A stretch of 64,000 nt of DNA from JAUSPI01 sp964650385 (GTDB taxonomy: Bacteria; Desulfobacterota; Syntrophia; Syntrophales; JADFWA01), in contig CAZYTP010000001.1 in assembly GCA_964650385.1 (NCBI GenBank), positions 22,405-86,404 on the forward strand, written 5' to 3'. A program made the translations under genes and the position numbers. Shown here in pieces: positions 1 through 9,358 of the stretch. Position 1 is the first letter of the stretch; the number at the start of each line of letters is the position of its first letter. The notes under the pieces were generated by a model. The model made no database searches. It saw only the letters and a program-made list of their open reading frames with translations, and had not been told where the DNA came from.

Positions 1-2
1 TA

Positions 3-215
3 TCAAGAAGGGATTCCAGAACAAGAATATTTGTAACCTACTATTCCGTTCTTATACTCAATAAAGCAAACGAAGAAACTTTGAACCGTCACGGGGTAGA
101 TATCCGCCCCCATTTAAACCTTCTCCTAGAGGATATACGCTATCAGAAAAACTTGAACCGTAGAACCGAGTATCTTAAAAAGCTAAACACCATCAAAGAG
201 AACTTAATGCCTTGA
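3..215 (+). CDS. C-terminal end of an unidentified protein (5' end outside window)
   Basis: An open frame runs from the left edge of the window to a TGA at 213-215, giving about 70 residues without a stop. The end is rich in Leu, Asn, Lys and Arg and looks helical. I do not recognise the family. The last 12 bases overlap the 3' end of the convergent dehydrogenase gene, which is compatible with a real tail-to-tail gene pair. No start can be assigned because the gene begins upstream of the window. A chance open frame is possible. Confidence 0.4.
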   Translation, partial: SRRDSRTRIFVTYYSVLILNKANEETLNRHGVDIRPHLNLLLEDIRYQKNLNRRTEYLKKLNTIKENLMP

Positions 216-1388
216 CAAAAACCCTTCATTCCTCCTGTACCACAGGTTAGGAAATAATTTATAGATAACCCTTGATGTCAATCCGATATATTCCTTATCT
301 CTCCTGTCAAACTGACAGGCCTGTATTATTTTCTCTTTAATCCCCTCCCTTGTGCCGCCTTCATTGAATATTTTATAGGCACAATTAAACAAAGGGCTAT
401 ACATGTTTTTCTTTTCAAGATATCTATATACATTTCTAATTGTGTTGGGACCTTCAGGAGTTCCATCAATTTTTCCCATCACATTAATATCTGTCTCTAT
501 AGGATTTTTGTTGAATAATTCGTAGAAAAGTTTGCCATATCTGTAATTCTTGCTTGCCTCTGAAGAAACGGTAACATACAGATCCCCTACCCCTGCCTGG
601 CTGTGAAACGCCTGGAAACTTCCACCCAGCAGTTTCGACAGCGATCGTATCTCAACACCGGACCTGGCAAATATCGTTCCTGGAATAGAATCTCCAAGAT
701 TTAAGCAATCAGCAAGACCCTTTATATTTGCCACAATATTTTTGAGCGCTCCACATGCTTCGACCCCAATAACATCAAAATTATAATATGAGGATAATTC
801 ACTCCTGTCGCACCTTATTATTTCAGACCTGACAACTTTTGACATTTTTTTGCTTCCGGCAATAGTTAAACATACAGGTCTTCCAAGGGCTATATCAACA
901 TCAAAAAAGGGGCCTCCGATACACACAATTTTATACTTATGACTTAACCCAAACAGACTGCTGTTTATCATCCGTGACGGCGTTATCAGTTCCTTTGTTT
1001 TTTCATATGAAGCCAGACCTTTGATGGGAGATATGAAGCAGGTATTTCCTTTTTTCTTTCCGATGATCGGCTTCAAGTAATTCAATATTTCTGAAAGTTT
1101 GTTCATCGTAACTGCAAGAAAGATGAATTCATTATCTTCAACAATTCTCTCCAGATCGTTTGTTGCAGAAACATTAGAGGGTAATCTCGGAACATTTTGT
1201 TTGCCACCTAATAATTTTCCAAGATCATCCGTCAGGTGTTTTGGATTAAGGTGTTCTCTATTTATTGTATGACACAATTCAGCATCATGATAATAGATTG
1301 TAACCCTCTTATCGTCCCTTCCAAACTTGTAGGCCAGAGCAGTCCCAAGCCTTCCAGGCCCAATTATCGCTATTTTACTGAAATCCAA
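204..1388 (-). CDS. GpsA-like NAD(P)-dependent glycerol-3-phosphate dehydrogenase family protein
   Basis: The 394-residue product has a Rossmann dinucleotide-binding start (IAIIGPGRLGTALA), a SPIKGL segment and a GGPFFDVDIALGRP loop that correspond to the NAD-domain motifs of GpsA. The C-terminal half has GVEACGALKNIVA and AGVGDLYVTVSS, matching the substrate-binding and catalytic helices. GpsA reduces dihydroxyacetone phosphate to sn-glycerol 3-phosphate for phospholipid synthesis. The protein is about 50 residues longer than typical GpsA and several motif positions are altered (GPFF where GPSF is usual), so a divergent paralogue with another substrate is possible. The start is TTG at 1388, chosen because a GAGGAG ribosome-binding site lies just upstream and the Rossmann strand begins within six residues. 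The gene stands alone downstream of the acs locus in the same direction. Confidence 0.78.
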   Translation of the reverse strand: MDFSKIAIIGPGRLGTALAYKFGRDDKRVTIYYHDAELCHTINREHLNPKHLTDDLGKLLGGKQNVPRLPSNVSATNDLERIVEDNEFIFLAVTMNKLSEILNYLKPIIGKKKGNTCFISPIKGLASYEKTKELITPSRMINSSLFGLSHKYKIVCIGGPFFDVDIALGRPVCLTIAGSKKMSKVVRSEIIRCDRSELSSYYNFDVIGVEACGALKNIVANIKGLADCLNLGDSIPGTIFARSGVEIRSLSKLLGGSFQAFHSQAGVGDLYVTVSSEASKNYRYGKLFYELFNKNPIETDINVMGKIDGTPEGPNTIRNVYRYLEKKNMYSPLFNCAYKIFNEGGTREGIKEKIIQACQFDRRDKEYIGLTSRVIYKLFPNLWYRRNEGFLSRH

Positions 1389-1664
1389 ATTATCTCCTCA
1401 CGTACTAAATTGAAACGCACCCGTGCTATATAGGTAAAAAAAGGTCTGTATGTCAAGTGAATTTGGGGGTTGCATGTTCTGGTTATAACCCGAGAAACTG
1501 TACAGCCATTCCGCAGAGGCATATTGATCCACCGGCCAGTGCATGGGTATATTTTAATGATCTGGCCCGAAAAAGGTATAAAAAAACCCATGGAAACGGC
1601 TGTCTCTGTAATGGTCAAATTTGTTGATTTCTGTGATCAATAACCTTCTTTCAATCTAAAACTT

Positions 1665-1900
1665 TTAAAGCCTGTTCTTGCCGACCGTCTTGACAGACGG
1701 AAATCGGCTTAAATCGGTGTGGGGCAGAAATAGCGCCCCTGTATATTGATCCATATAACCGGGATCAGTGCTGAGTTCGATGTATGTCATTCGCCGTGCA
1801 TGCTCGAGCTGCCTCTGACGGTGCTTTTGTGAAACCAGCACCATATATCCCCCCTTCAGGGAAGAATTCCCGACATACGAGAATTTTTCCCGCGGCAGAT
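1665..1900 (-). pseudogene. 3' remnant of RACo/AcsV-type ASKHA reductive activator of a corrinoid protein
   Basis: About 78 codons read LPREKFSYVGNSSLKGGYM, then RRMTYIELSTDPGYMDQYT and ALFLPHTDLSRFPSV. This is the recognisable C-terminus of the DUF4445/ASKHA-domain proteins (RACo, RamA) that reductively reactivate the cobalt in corrinoid iron-sulfur proteins. Family members are usually over 500 residues, so nearly the whole gene, including the 2Fe-2S and ATPase parts, is missing. The remnant begins exactly where acsB loses its similarity, in another reading frame, so the two are joined by a deletion. It has no start codon or ribosome-binding site of its own; the only ATG (1907) belongs to acsB sequence. 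Confidence 0.75.
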
Positions 1901-3415
1901 CAGGCATGAATAAAAGGTATCAATCGATTCGTCTGTCATCGCTTCCAGACGGCGATTACGTTCATCATATACCTTTCGGGCAAATGCCAATCGGTTTTCA
2001 ACTTCCCCGATATCAGTAATTATTGTAACCTTGACTTTGTCAACAATTGCCGGGTAGTCGGAGATGAACTTGGCATGAATTATTTCGCCGTAATCTCTCA
2101 GGCGAAGCCCCTTGTCGAAACTGCTTCTGGATACACGTGTCCATACGATATCGCGCTGTCCCATATGCCATATACCTTCCGCGCCATTGACGAGGTGATG
2201 AATCTGCCGCTCCAGAATCGGCTCGAAATCGGTCTGCATCTTTCTTCCGGCCACTTCGACCCAGATGGCAAGAGGCAGAGCGCTTCCCGGTTCCACCGTA
2301 TCGATATCCGGTCCGACAACCTCGATGTCGCCATCGGTGATTTGGTCCAGATCTACTGTGGTAACGAATTCAAAGGCTGTTGTTTTGTTTCCGCCAAATT
2401 CGACATGCGAATCGGCCGCTCGAATACGTTCTCCCTCGAAGGCCGGGCCGTAGGGAACCGGTATGGAAACTTCGGTGACCATGATCTTGCAGCCGCGGAC
2501 TTCCAGCGCTTTCTCAACCATCGATTCGTAAGGTACTTGAGAAACGACATGTTCATAGGTACAGATTCCGGTAGGCAGGATCTGGGGAATATCGGTATCC
2601 GCAATAACGGGGAACCCGTAGTTGATAGCCCCCGCCGCTGCGGCGTATTTATCCGGCGTGACCTCTCCGAAAGCCAGCACAAAAGCGAAGATACGATTTT
2701 TGTTATATTTTAGATCGTTTTCAAAATCGCCGGGTTCTACTCCGCCGAATGAAAGGGCAGCGCGGTTGGCAAATCCAAGGGCATAGATCAATGCCGACAC
2801 ATCCCTGCCAAAGGGTACGAGACGTGTCTCCCATCCGAGCTGCACACCTTCTTCGGCCAACTGCTCGGCAAACTGTCTGCCGTCCGTACAGCCGGCCATG
2901 AATACATAAAGGTTCTTTTCCTGAAGCTGCCGGGCTATTTTAACCGCTATTTCATTGGAGGGCGCCGCGCCGGTAATAGCAGCAAAACCTGGGGCCGTAC
3001 CGTCGACAAACTCTATCCCCCGCTCCCGCATTATTACGTCATCGGCTGCACCGAGCCAGATTCCCTCTACCGGATTGGGGCCAACGGCATATTTGCAGGC
3101 TTCGATTACTTCACATGCAAAGAGAGCGGCAACACCGGCATCGAGGGCATTGCCCAGATAGGGCAGCCAGACTTTATCTGCGGGGCGTTCGGGAAGCAGT
3201 TCTCTTGCCAGCCTTAAGACATGAAGCAGGTCATCGAGGGTCTGAACTTTTTCGCCGGTAAATGAATAAATTACCGGCAGGTAATAAGCGGTATTGGGAA
3301 AGCAGGCCGGGGTCGTTTCACCCTTTACTCGAATCGCTTTATCAAGAATACCTTCAGCACGTGAAACCCACTCAATGGCTCCATCAATAGCACTACCGCA
3401 GATTATCTTAGACAC
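1856..3415 (-). pseudogene. acsB: Truncated acetyl-CoA synthase (CODH/ACS alpha subunit), A-cluster domain lost
   Basis: The first ~507 residues are a clear bacterial AcsB: N-terminal CODH-docking domain, PFGRDVSALIYALGFANRA in the middle, then the DFEPILERQIHHLVN and TDESIDTFYSCLIC segments. AcsB makes acetyl-CoA from CO, CoA and a methyl group at the Ni-Ni-4Fe4S A-cluster. The usual length is about 730 residues. Here only the first two A-cluster cysteines (C504, C507) remain; the protein then runs 12 residues out of frame through the RACo remnant and stops. The other A-cluster cysteines, including the Cys-Gly-Cys site for the distal Ni, are absent, so catalysis should be impossible. It starts with GTG at 3415, overlapping the acsA stop by 8 bases, which shows normal operon coupling at the 5' side. 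Genuine deletion or an assembly join are both possible. Confidence 0.85.
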
Positions 3416-5357
3416 CGAGCTCTCTCCTGTCTCTCATATCGTACAACTTCCTTTCGGCCTTTTTGTCGATTCCCAGCTTTCTTCGGGACTCATCAAGGAG
3501 CTCCATGACCACTTCGACAGCCTTCAGTGGATCCTCGCATACATGGAAAGATCCGCCGAATATTTCTTTCGTCTCTTCTTCAAGGAAATGGGTAACATTT
3601 TCCGATCCTGCGATACGGAAAGGATGACCAAGTATTACATCGATTCCCGATGCAACAAAATAACAGCTGATCGCCACTGCCTTTTCACTCATCCATTCCG
3701 GGGCAACACCTACCGCGGGAATCTGCGACAGATCGTCACCGAGTCCGCCCTCAAGGACGACCTCAGTTCCCGCTTCAAGTATACGGGAATTATCGATACA
3801 GCTCCCCATATGTAAAACCGGCGGCATACCGACGGCCTCGCACACCTCACGCAGTCCATCTCCCGCGTGTTCAAGTGCCGCTTCGGGCATCATCATTCCT
3901 TCCTTCGCCGAGGCAATAGCAGCGCAACCGGTCTTAAGAACAAGAACATTTTGTTTGATCAACTCACGGGTAAGAATATTGATATAGGCGTCAACTTTCT
4001 GGTGGGGATTGTTGCAGCCGACGATTCCCACGAGGCCCTTGATGCGACCATCCATAATGGCATCATTCAGCGGGCGGAATGACGCCCTGTATGTCCCCCC
4101 GAGCATGTATTTGATCGCGTCGACACTGAACCCGGCAACAAGCGGTTTTTTTATATCGGGGATATTTACCTTTTCCGGGTCACGATTTCTAAAGTTGTCG
4201 GCGGCCCTTTTTATCAGGTCTTTGGCTGATTGGAGAGGATCTTCCCTGTCAAAGGGCAGATGCGTAGCCCCGATGGTTTTCGCAATATCCGAGGTGGAAA
4301 TAATTTCTGTATGGTAAGACTTTGCCACATCGGGAAGGCTCGGCAGGCAGCACTGGACATCGATCAGCATCATTTCGACCGCACCGGTCACTATAGCAAG
4401 TTCCTGCTGGAGGAAGTTTCCCGCCACAGGGATTCCGTGCCTCATAAGGATTTCATTTGCAGTACAGCAGATTCCGGCCAGGGTAACACCATCGGAACCG
4501 ACCTTCCTTGCATACGCCACGATTTCCGGATCTGAAACGGCCACTGCCAGCATTTCCGAAAGTGCAGGTTCATGCCCGTGGACAATGATGTTGACCGTCT
4601 TTTCACCCAGAACACCGAGATTCGCATTGCTGCGTACCGGTGATGGCGTTCCAAAAAGAATATCCGACACGATGGTTGCTATCCTGGAACCACCCCAGCC
4701 ATCGGCAAGGGAAGTACAAAATGCGTGCAGAAGAAGATTACGATAATCATGATCCACACCTATATGGGTACGGTGCAGAGATTCGACAATAACTCGATCT
4801 ATGCCTTTTGGCATAATACGATGATTTTTCCAGATATTTTGCTGTTTGACCGGTGACAGCGTTACGGTTTCAAGCGTCTCCTCCTGAAGCATGAACTCAT
4901 TCAAAAAAAGATTCGCCAGGTCAAGGGTCACCTCTTCCTTGCTCCGCCCGGCCTCATCAACATTGTAAAGCCGTGCGGCATAGCGCAACGCATTTTCATC
5001 CTTGATTGTGTACTCGCCGCTATTTCCTTCACCGACCTTTTTCAGCAATAGTGTCAGGTGACGGCCGTGATCGGAATGAGCCGCTGCCCCGCCGGCAACT
5101 TCACGAAGAAAATTACGCGCCACAATGGTATCGGCATCGGCACCGCATACTCCGCGAGGAGCCTTGCCGGTTATACGGCACGGCCCCATATAACAGATAC
5201 GGCAGCAACTCCCGTCCGTGCCGAAGGTACACCGTTTCCGCTGAGCGTCAACACGTGTGAAACAGGTTTGCACACAATCACTTTCCGCCTTAATCAAGGT
5301 TTCAATAGACGCAAAATCACTTACACGGTCTTCAATTTTTTTCGTTTCTTTTGCCAT
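3408..5357 (-). CDS. acsA: Carbon monoxide dehydrogenase catalytic (beta) subunit
   Basis: The 649-residue protein has the full set of CooS/AcsA motifs: the N-terminal cysteine cluster for the B and D clusters (CTFGTDGSCCRICYMGPCRI), the histidine of IVHGHEPALSEML, and the C-cluster cysteines in VGCNNP, LKTGCAA and LHMGSCIDNSR. It interconverts CO and CO2 at a Ni-4Fe-5S C-cluster and, in the CODH/ACS complex, feeds CO through a tunnel to AcsB. It is full length and starts with ATG. It heads the operon, with acsB overlapping its stop. The gene is visibly richer in G+C than the glycan genes to the right. Because acsB is broken here, the enzyme could only act as a stand-alone CODH unless another acs copy exists elsewhere. 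Confidence 0.95.
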   Translation of the reverse strand: MAKETKKIEDRVSDFASIETLIKAESDCVQTCFTRVDAQRKRCTFGTDGSCCRICYMGPCRITGKAPRGVCGADADTIVARNFLREVAGGAAAHSDHGRHLTLLLKKVGEGNSGEYTIKDENALRYAARLYNVDEAGRSKEEVTLDLANLFLNEFMLQEETLETVTLSPVKQQNIWKNHRIMPKGIDRVIVESLHRTHIGVDHDYRNLLLHAFCTSLADGWGGSRIATIVSDILFGTPSPVRSNANLGVLGEKTVNIIVHGHEPALSEMLAVAVSDPEIVAYARKVGSDGVTLAGICCTANEILMRHGIPVAGNFLQQELAIVTGAVEMMLIDVQCCLPSLPDVAKSYHTEIISTSDIAKTIGATHLPFDREDPLQSAKDLIKRAADNFRNRDPEKVNIPDIKKPLVAGFSVDAIKYMLGGTYRASFRPLNDAIMDGRIKGLVGIVGCNNPHQKVDAYINILTRELIKQNVLVLKTGCAAIASAKEGMMMPEAALEHAGDGLREVCEAVGMPPVLHMGSCIDNSRILEAGTEVVLEGGLGDDLSQIPAVGVAPEWMSEKAVAISCYFVASGIDVILGHPFRIAGSENVTHFLEEETKEIFGGSFHVCEDPLKAVEVVMELLDESRRKLGIDKKAERKLYDMRDRRELGV

Positions 5358-6159
5358 AATGAATACGTTTCAAAAATATCCTGTTTTATTCCCATAAGAA
5401 GTGTCCCACGTCAAACTTATTCTGTTCCCCAAACAAACAAATAAGGGCCCAAAAAAAATCTAATCCAGTCACTACCCATTCCGTGTGGATCGAATAGTGA
5501 CGTAACAGCTTAATTTCACTCGTTTCATCCCGCAATTTACGGTTTATTGACGTTGATACCCGCTCCTGTCCCCTGTCAGAATATCTGCGTTTTGTTGATA
5601 ATAGGTACGGAGTAAATTTACAGGAAAATTCGTCCAATATCAACTTATCAGGACAAACCGACCCGATAATCATCGGCGTACAATATGTCAATATTTTGAC
5701 AATTATTTTCGTAAAGTGTCCGTATACAACTCGTTGGCATACAAAGCCGTTTCTAATCGCCTCCAAAAAATATTTTTGGGGTTCACCCCCTCGAATATCT
5801 CATAAAACTCTGAGCAGGGAATAAGTGTGATTGTATGAATCTCCCAATGAGTTTCGCAGCAATTGACAGGGAGCGAACCCCGCAAGCCCCGCCCCGTGGG
5901 CGGAGAGTTTAACTTGCCTCATCGTTTTTTGAAATGTTTTGTACACAATCAGCATCCATTTATATGTCTTCCAAAAGCGATTATTTTTGCATAATTAAAT
6001 ATTAGGAAGCCATAAATTGTCGTGGTGGTATGGGTTTTGCTGTTTTGTCTTAATGCACAAATTTAGTCAGGTGATTTTGCACCCGTCAAATTTTTCCAGC
6101 GGTGCCGAATGTAACGATTATACCCTTTGTGTGTATAATCTTCAGGGTTATCTTTCAAT
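5358..6159. other. Non-coding stretch between divergent acsA and parA-like genes
   Basis: About 800 bases without a convincing gene. Open frames at 5386-5766 and 5703-5885 on the minus strand have no recognisable motif and no ribosome-binding site. A short G+C-rich inverted repeat (CCGCCC-GTG-GGCGG) lies near 5892-5905. A sigma-54-like promoter sits at 6026-6041, and the region should also hold the promoter of acsA, which I could not place. Confidence 0.5.
6026..6041 (+). promoter_or_regulatory. Possible sigma-54 (RpoN) promoter upstream of the ParA gene
   Basis: TGGTATGGGTTTTGCT matches the -24/-12 consensus TGGCACRNNNNTTGCW at the invariant GG and GC with the required 10-base gap, and keeps TTGC in the -12 element. 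The -24 element has two C-to-T changes. It lies about 118 bases before the ATG of the ParA gene. Sigma-54 control of motility-linked genes is common, but a match of this quality can occur by chance. Confidence 0.35.
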
Positions 6160-6936
6160 ATGGGACATATTATCTGCATTACAAGCCAGAAAGGAGGCGT
6201 CGGCAAAACAACAACCGCCATCAACCTTTCGGCAGCCCTTGCCTTAGCTGAAAAAAAATCATTACTTGTAGATTGTGATCCTCAGGGCAATGCAACTTCG
6301 AGTATGGGAATAGATAAAAGCAAATTAAGAGTAACTTTGTATGATGCCATGATCGGGAATGAAATGCTAAGCAACGTGATCATTGATAGCAAAATCAGTT
6401 TTTTGAAAATGCTTCCGGCTCGTATCGATCTTGCCAGAACAGAAGCGGAACTTTTTTCGAAGCCTGGTAAAGAAAAAATACTGAGAAATTTACTCCATGA
6501 TTTCAAAGATGTATATGACTATATTATCATCGACTCACCGCCTTCTCTAAGCATCCTTACGGTAAATGCGATAATCGCGGCGGATTCCTTACTGATTCCT
6601 CTTCAGTGTGAATTCTATGCATTAGAAAGTATGAGACAACTTTTAAAGACCATCCGAATCCTTAAGAAAAAATTTAACCCTGATCTTCGTATTAACGGCA
6701 TACTTTTAACGATGTTTAAAAAAAATGAGGAAATATCCAGCCAGATTGCTGAAGAAGTCCGAAATCATTTCAAATACATGGTATTCAAGACAGTGGTCCC
6801 CAGAAACGTACAATTGCGGGAATCTGCTGTTCATGGAAAACCTCTGCTGCTGCAGGACATTTTATCCCAGGGGGCACGCAGCTATATGGAACTGGCAAGT
6901 GAAATCATGGCCATGAGAGCAGAGGCTGAATATTGA
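6160..6936 (+). CDS. ParA/Soj-family ATPase
   Basis: The 258-residue protein has the deviant Walker A motif (SQKGGVGKTTTAINLSAAL, signature lysine included), switch I DPQGNATS and Walker B-like IIIDSPPS, all at the usual ParA spacing. ParA ATPases bind DNA as ATP dimers and position plasmids, chromosomes or, as ParC/ParP-type systems, chemotaxis arrays. No ParB gene or parS-like repeat is visible nearby. The gene is followed by two unknown proteins and then, after a signalling interlude, the chemotaxis operon in the same direction. A role in placing the chemosensory or flagellar machinery is therefore plausible but not shown. Confidence 0.9.
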   Translation: MGHIICITSQKGGVGKTTTAINLSAALALAEKKSLLVDCDPQGNATSSMGIDKSKLRVTLYDAMIGNEMLSNVIIDSKISFLKMLPARIDLARTEAELFSKPGKEKILRNLLHDFKDVYDYIIIDSPPSLSILTVNAIIAADSLLIPLQCEFYALESMRQLLKTIRILKKKFNPDLRINGILLTMFKKNEEISSQIAEEVRNHFKYMVFKTVVPRNVQLRESAVHGKPLLLQDILSQGARSYMELASEIMAMRAEAEY

Positions 6937-6968
6937 ACAAATATCCTATTGAAGAAAGGAGTCGTTGC

Positions 6969-7469
6969 GTGAAAATAACAAACCCTGAAGTTATCAAGAA
7001 CGGTGAAAGCGAACTGATTGACGCCATAACCGCCGATATGGATTGGGTGGCTATTGAAGAAGTTTTTTTGAAAAAACATAAATTGAATATCGATGATGAC
7101 GTAGAGTACAAGAAAGGTGATATTGTTGTTTATAATAATCAGATTGCATATAAATTAGAATTTGACGTCAAAGTTAATCTTTCTATTTTACTGGATAGAG
7201 ATGGAAATCATATATCCGTCTCAACTTCTCTTGATCGGGATAATGCCGCGGAAGAGGATGAAAAAAGCTTGTCAGGTGAGCCAGGTCAGGCCGATGACGA
7301 GAAAGAAAGCAGCTTTGAAGAGGCATTATCCGAACTTGACCAGCATGAACCCCCTGAAAATACTGAAATGGGTTCAACGACAGATGATGATAAGAGCTCA
7401 CAGGAAAAGATTTCTGAGTTGGCAGCCACTGCCGGGGAAATAATGGAGCAAATAGAGGATGAAAAATAG
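6969..7469 (+). CDS. Uncharacterised acidic protein downstream of ParA
   Basis: About 166 residues, family not recognised. The N-terminal ~85 residues alternate short strands and helices (DVEYKKGDIVVYNNQIAY, then FDVKVNLSILLDRDGN) and may form one small folded domain. The remainder is strongly acidic and low in complexity (many Glu, Asp, Ser), probably disordered. I chose the GTG at 6969 because an AAGGAG site lies seven bases upstream; an in-frame TTG at 6933 overlaps the parA stop and has no such site. It is very likely co-transcribed with the ParA gene and may be its partner protein. Confidence 0.65.
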   Translation: MKITNPEVIKNGESELIDAITADMDWVAIEEVFLKKHKLNIDDDVEYKKGDIVVYNNQIAYKLEFDVKVNLSILLDRDGNHISVSTSLDRDNAAEEDEKSLSGEPGQADDEKESSFEEALSELDQHEPPENTEMGSTTDDDKSSQEKISELAATAGEIMEQIEDEK

Positions 7470-7546
7470 GCCGCTACCGATATTTTGCTCTGGTATCGAT
7501 AACGGCGTTTAAATACCACTATTTTATCTAAAGACGAAAAGGTCTA

Positions 7547-9013
7547 ATGGAAAATAAAGCTCAAGAGAAAAAACCTGTGGAAAATAAGGCAGGAAGCCTG
7601 TTTGATAAAATACTTGGCCGTAATTTGGAAAGGCTGCTTGGAACAAAGTATGGTATCGGGGGGTTACCGGTAAATATACCCGCCATATCATGCATTATTA
7701 TCCTTGCGGAACAGGCAAAAAACGAGATGGGGGGCGGGGTTGCCCGACCAGAACATTATACCCGGGAAATGTTATTTGATGAATTGACCGAAATGGGTTT
7801 GGATGCTGATGAAGTCATGAACACGACTATATCGGATATGATTCGTAGGGGCTACATGGAAATTGATGCTGATTACAGAATCTTCATCAAGGAACATACA
7901 ATTAACATGGCCCAGTTGCTGGACCGCATCTTTCCAAAAATGCCAGGAATAAATCTCGTTGCCTTCCTCACTCAGACCATAGATGAAGTACAATCCGGAC
8001 GTAAAAATCTTGAAGATGCCAAAAGTTACTTGGACCAGGCATTAAAAATGCACGGTGTTGCTCTTAAAAAAAGGCAGCCCCAGAAAGAACAGAAAGGGGC
8101 ATCAGCTCCGGCTGACAGGCTGAGAGCATTAAAACATGAGACGCTGGCAACCATTACAAGAAGCCGGCAATTTACCAGTAGTAAAGTTATAAGAGGCTCA
8201 GACGTAAATGTTGTTCATCAAAAACCGGCAAACAAGAAAAAAACAACATACGTACCTTCTTCCGATATTGCAACGTTGCCTTCTGAAGGAATAACAGAGT
8301 CTCACAAAAACATTGCCGAATCCGTGGGTCAAACCATGGACATACCTGATATAACTTCAGCAACCCTCCCTGAAGAAAGCTACTTGACCGAGAAACTGGA
8401 TTCTATCGAAAAAACCCTGCAAGATCTCCCCTTAAGCCATAAAGGATCATCTTCCCCATCAGAGTTGGAAGAAAAAGAAAACCTGTCCTCTCTGGACGTT
8501 GTCCCGGAAAGCAAAGAGGATGAAACAATTCAGATAACAGATCCGGTGCTTGATGAAAAAACGGGGGAAGAATTAGATCTTGTTCCCGGTGAAGAGATAA
8601 TTGAGGGGAAAGATGATGCCATTGAAAAGAAAATTGCCGCCTTTGAAGAAGACCTCGCGATGCAATGCCCGATATGTAGAATCGCCGGTATCAAAACACA
8701 AGAAACCAGTACGGGTAAATTTTATTATGTATGTTCCGATAAAAACTGCACCTTTATAAGCTGGGGCAAACCACACCATTTTGTCTGTCCGGAATGCAGT
8801 AATCCCTTTTTGGTGGAATCTTTGCACAGAGATGGAAAAACGGTTTTAAAATGTCCGAGGGCGACATGCCTCCATTGGCAAAAACACCCTTCTGAAATAT
8901 CAGAAGAAGATAACGCCTTGTCATCATCTCGGGTATCCCGGGAAACAACAACTACTGCACCTCCCCGCCGCAAAAGAGTCGTCAAAAAAAAGTTTGTCCG
9001 CAAAAAGCGATAG
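7547..9013 (+). CDS. Uncharacterised protein with C-terminal double C4 zinc ribbon
   Basis: 488 residues in three parts. Residues ~20-165 are helical and resemble a winged-helix-type region. Residues ~165-360 are a long charged, probably disordered linker. Residues ~365-450 hold two four-cysteine zinc ribbons (CPIC...CSDKNC and CPEC...CPRATC) like those at the C-terminus of type IA topoisomerases. The tail is very basic (RRKRVVKKKFVRKKR), suggesting nucleic-acid binding. It follows the ParA gene and the acidic protein in the same direction after 77 bases. No family name can be assigned with confidence. Confidence 0.7.
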   Translation: MENKAQEKKPVENKAGSLFDKILGRNLERLLGTKYGIGGLPVNIPAISCIIILAEQAKNEMGGGVARPEHYTREMLFDELTEMGLDADEVMNTTISDMIRRGYMEIDADYRIFIKEHTINMAQLLDRIFPKMPGINLVAFLTQTIDEVQSGRKNLEDAKSYLDQALKMHGVALKKRQPQKEQKGASAPADRLRALKHETLATITRSRQFTSSKVIRGSDVNVVHQKPANKKKTTYVPSSDIATLPSEGITESHKNIAESVGQTMDIPDITSATLPEESYLTEKLDSIEKTLQDLPLSHKGSSSPSELEEKENLSSLDVVPESKEDETIQITDPVLDEKTGEELDLVPGEEIIEGKDDAIEKKIAAFEEDLAMQCPICRIAGIKTQETSTGKFYYVCSDKNCTFISWGKPHHFVCPECSNPFLVESLHRDGKTVLKCPRATCLHWQKHPSEISEEDNALSSSRVSRETTTTAPPRRKRVVKKKFVRKKR

Positions 9014-9155
9014 AAGCACGCCAGTTGTTTTATAGAAGTAGTATGGAGAAAGTGGATTATTTATTGGAATTGTATTTATGAAACACGCTACCAAGGATTA
9101 ATGATCGCACTCTTTTTGATATGATTATGCCCGGAATGAGTGAAACCGAAACATT

Positions 9156-9323
9156 ATGTGTAAAAGCAATTATTGTGACGGATGGAAATGTTTGCATGAC
9201 TATGTTCCCAGTCATTACGAGGAGTGTAGTAACTCGGCAAGCTTTTACAATTACAGTAAGTTAGAGATAGAGTGGGTAGCTTCACAATATGGGTGTTATG
9301 CAGACGTTCCGGATGGCCGATAA
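9156..9323 (+). CDS. Possible small cysteine-rich protein
   Basis: A 55-codon frame from ATG 9156 to TAA 9321-9323 encodes a peptide beginning MCKSNYCDGWKC with five cysteines, no signal peptide and no membrane segment. The ribosome-binding site is weak. It lies in the 345-base gap between the zinc-ribbon gene and a convergent receiver gene. The cysteine spacing could bind a metal, but the frame may be fortuitous. A short stretch in another frame just upstream (DMIMPGMSETET, ~9118-9153) resembles the phosphorylation loop of a receiver domain and could be a gene remnant. Confidence 0.3.
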   Translation: MCKSNYCDGWKCLHDYVPSHYEECSNSASFYNYSKLEIEWVASQYGCYADVPDGR

Positions 9324-9358
9324 TAATACAGTGATATGAGTTTAGCCCGAGTCCGAAT

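Noticed and set aside
1370..1618. 82-codon minus-strand frame upstream of the GpsA-like gene
   Set aside because: No motif or ribosome-binding site and it overlaps the start of the real gene in another frame.
5386..5885. Two overlapping minus-strand open frames between acsA and parA
   Set aside because: No recognisable domain, no ribosome-binding site, and composition typical of intergenic DNA.
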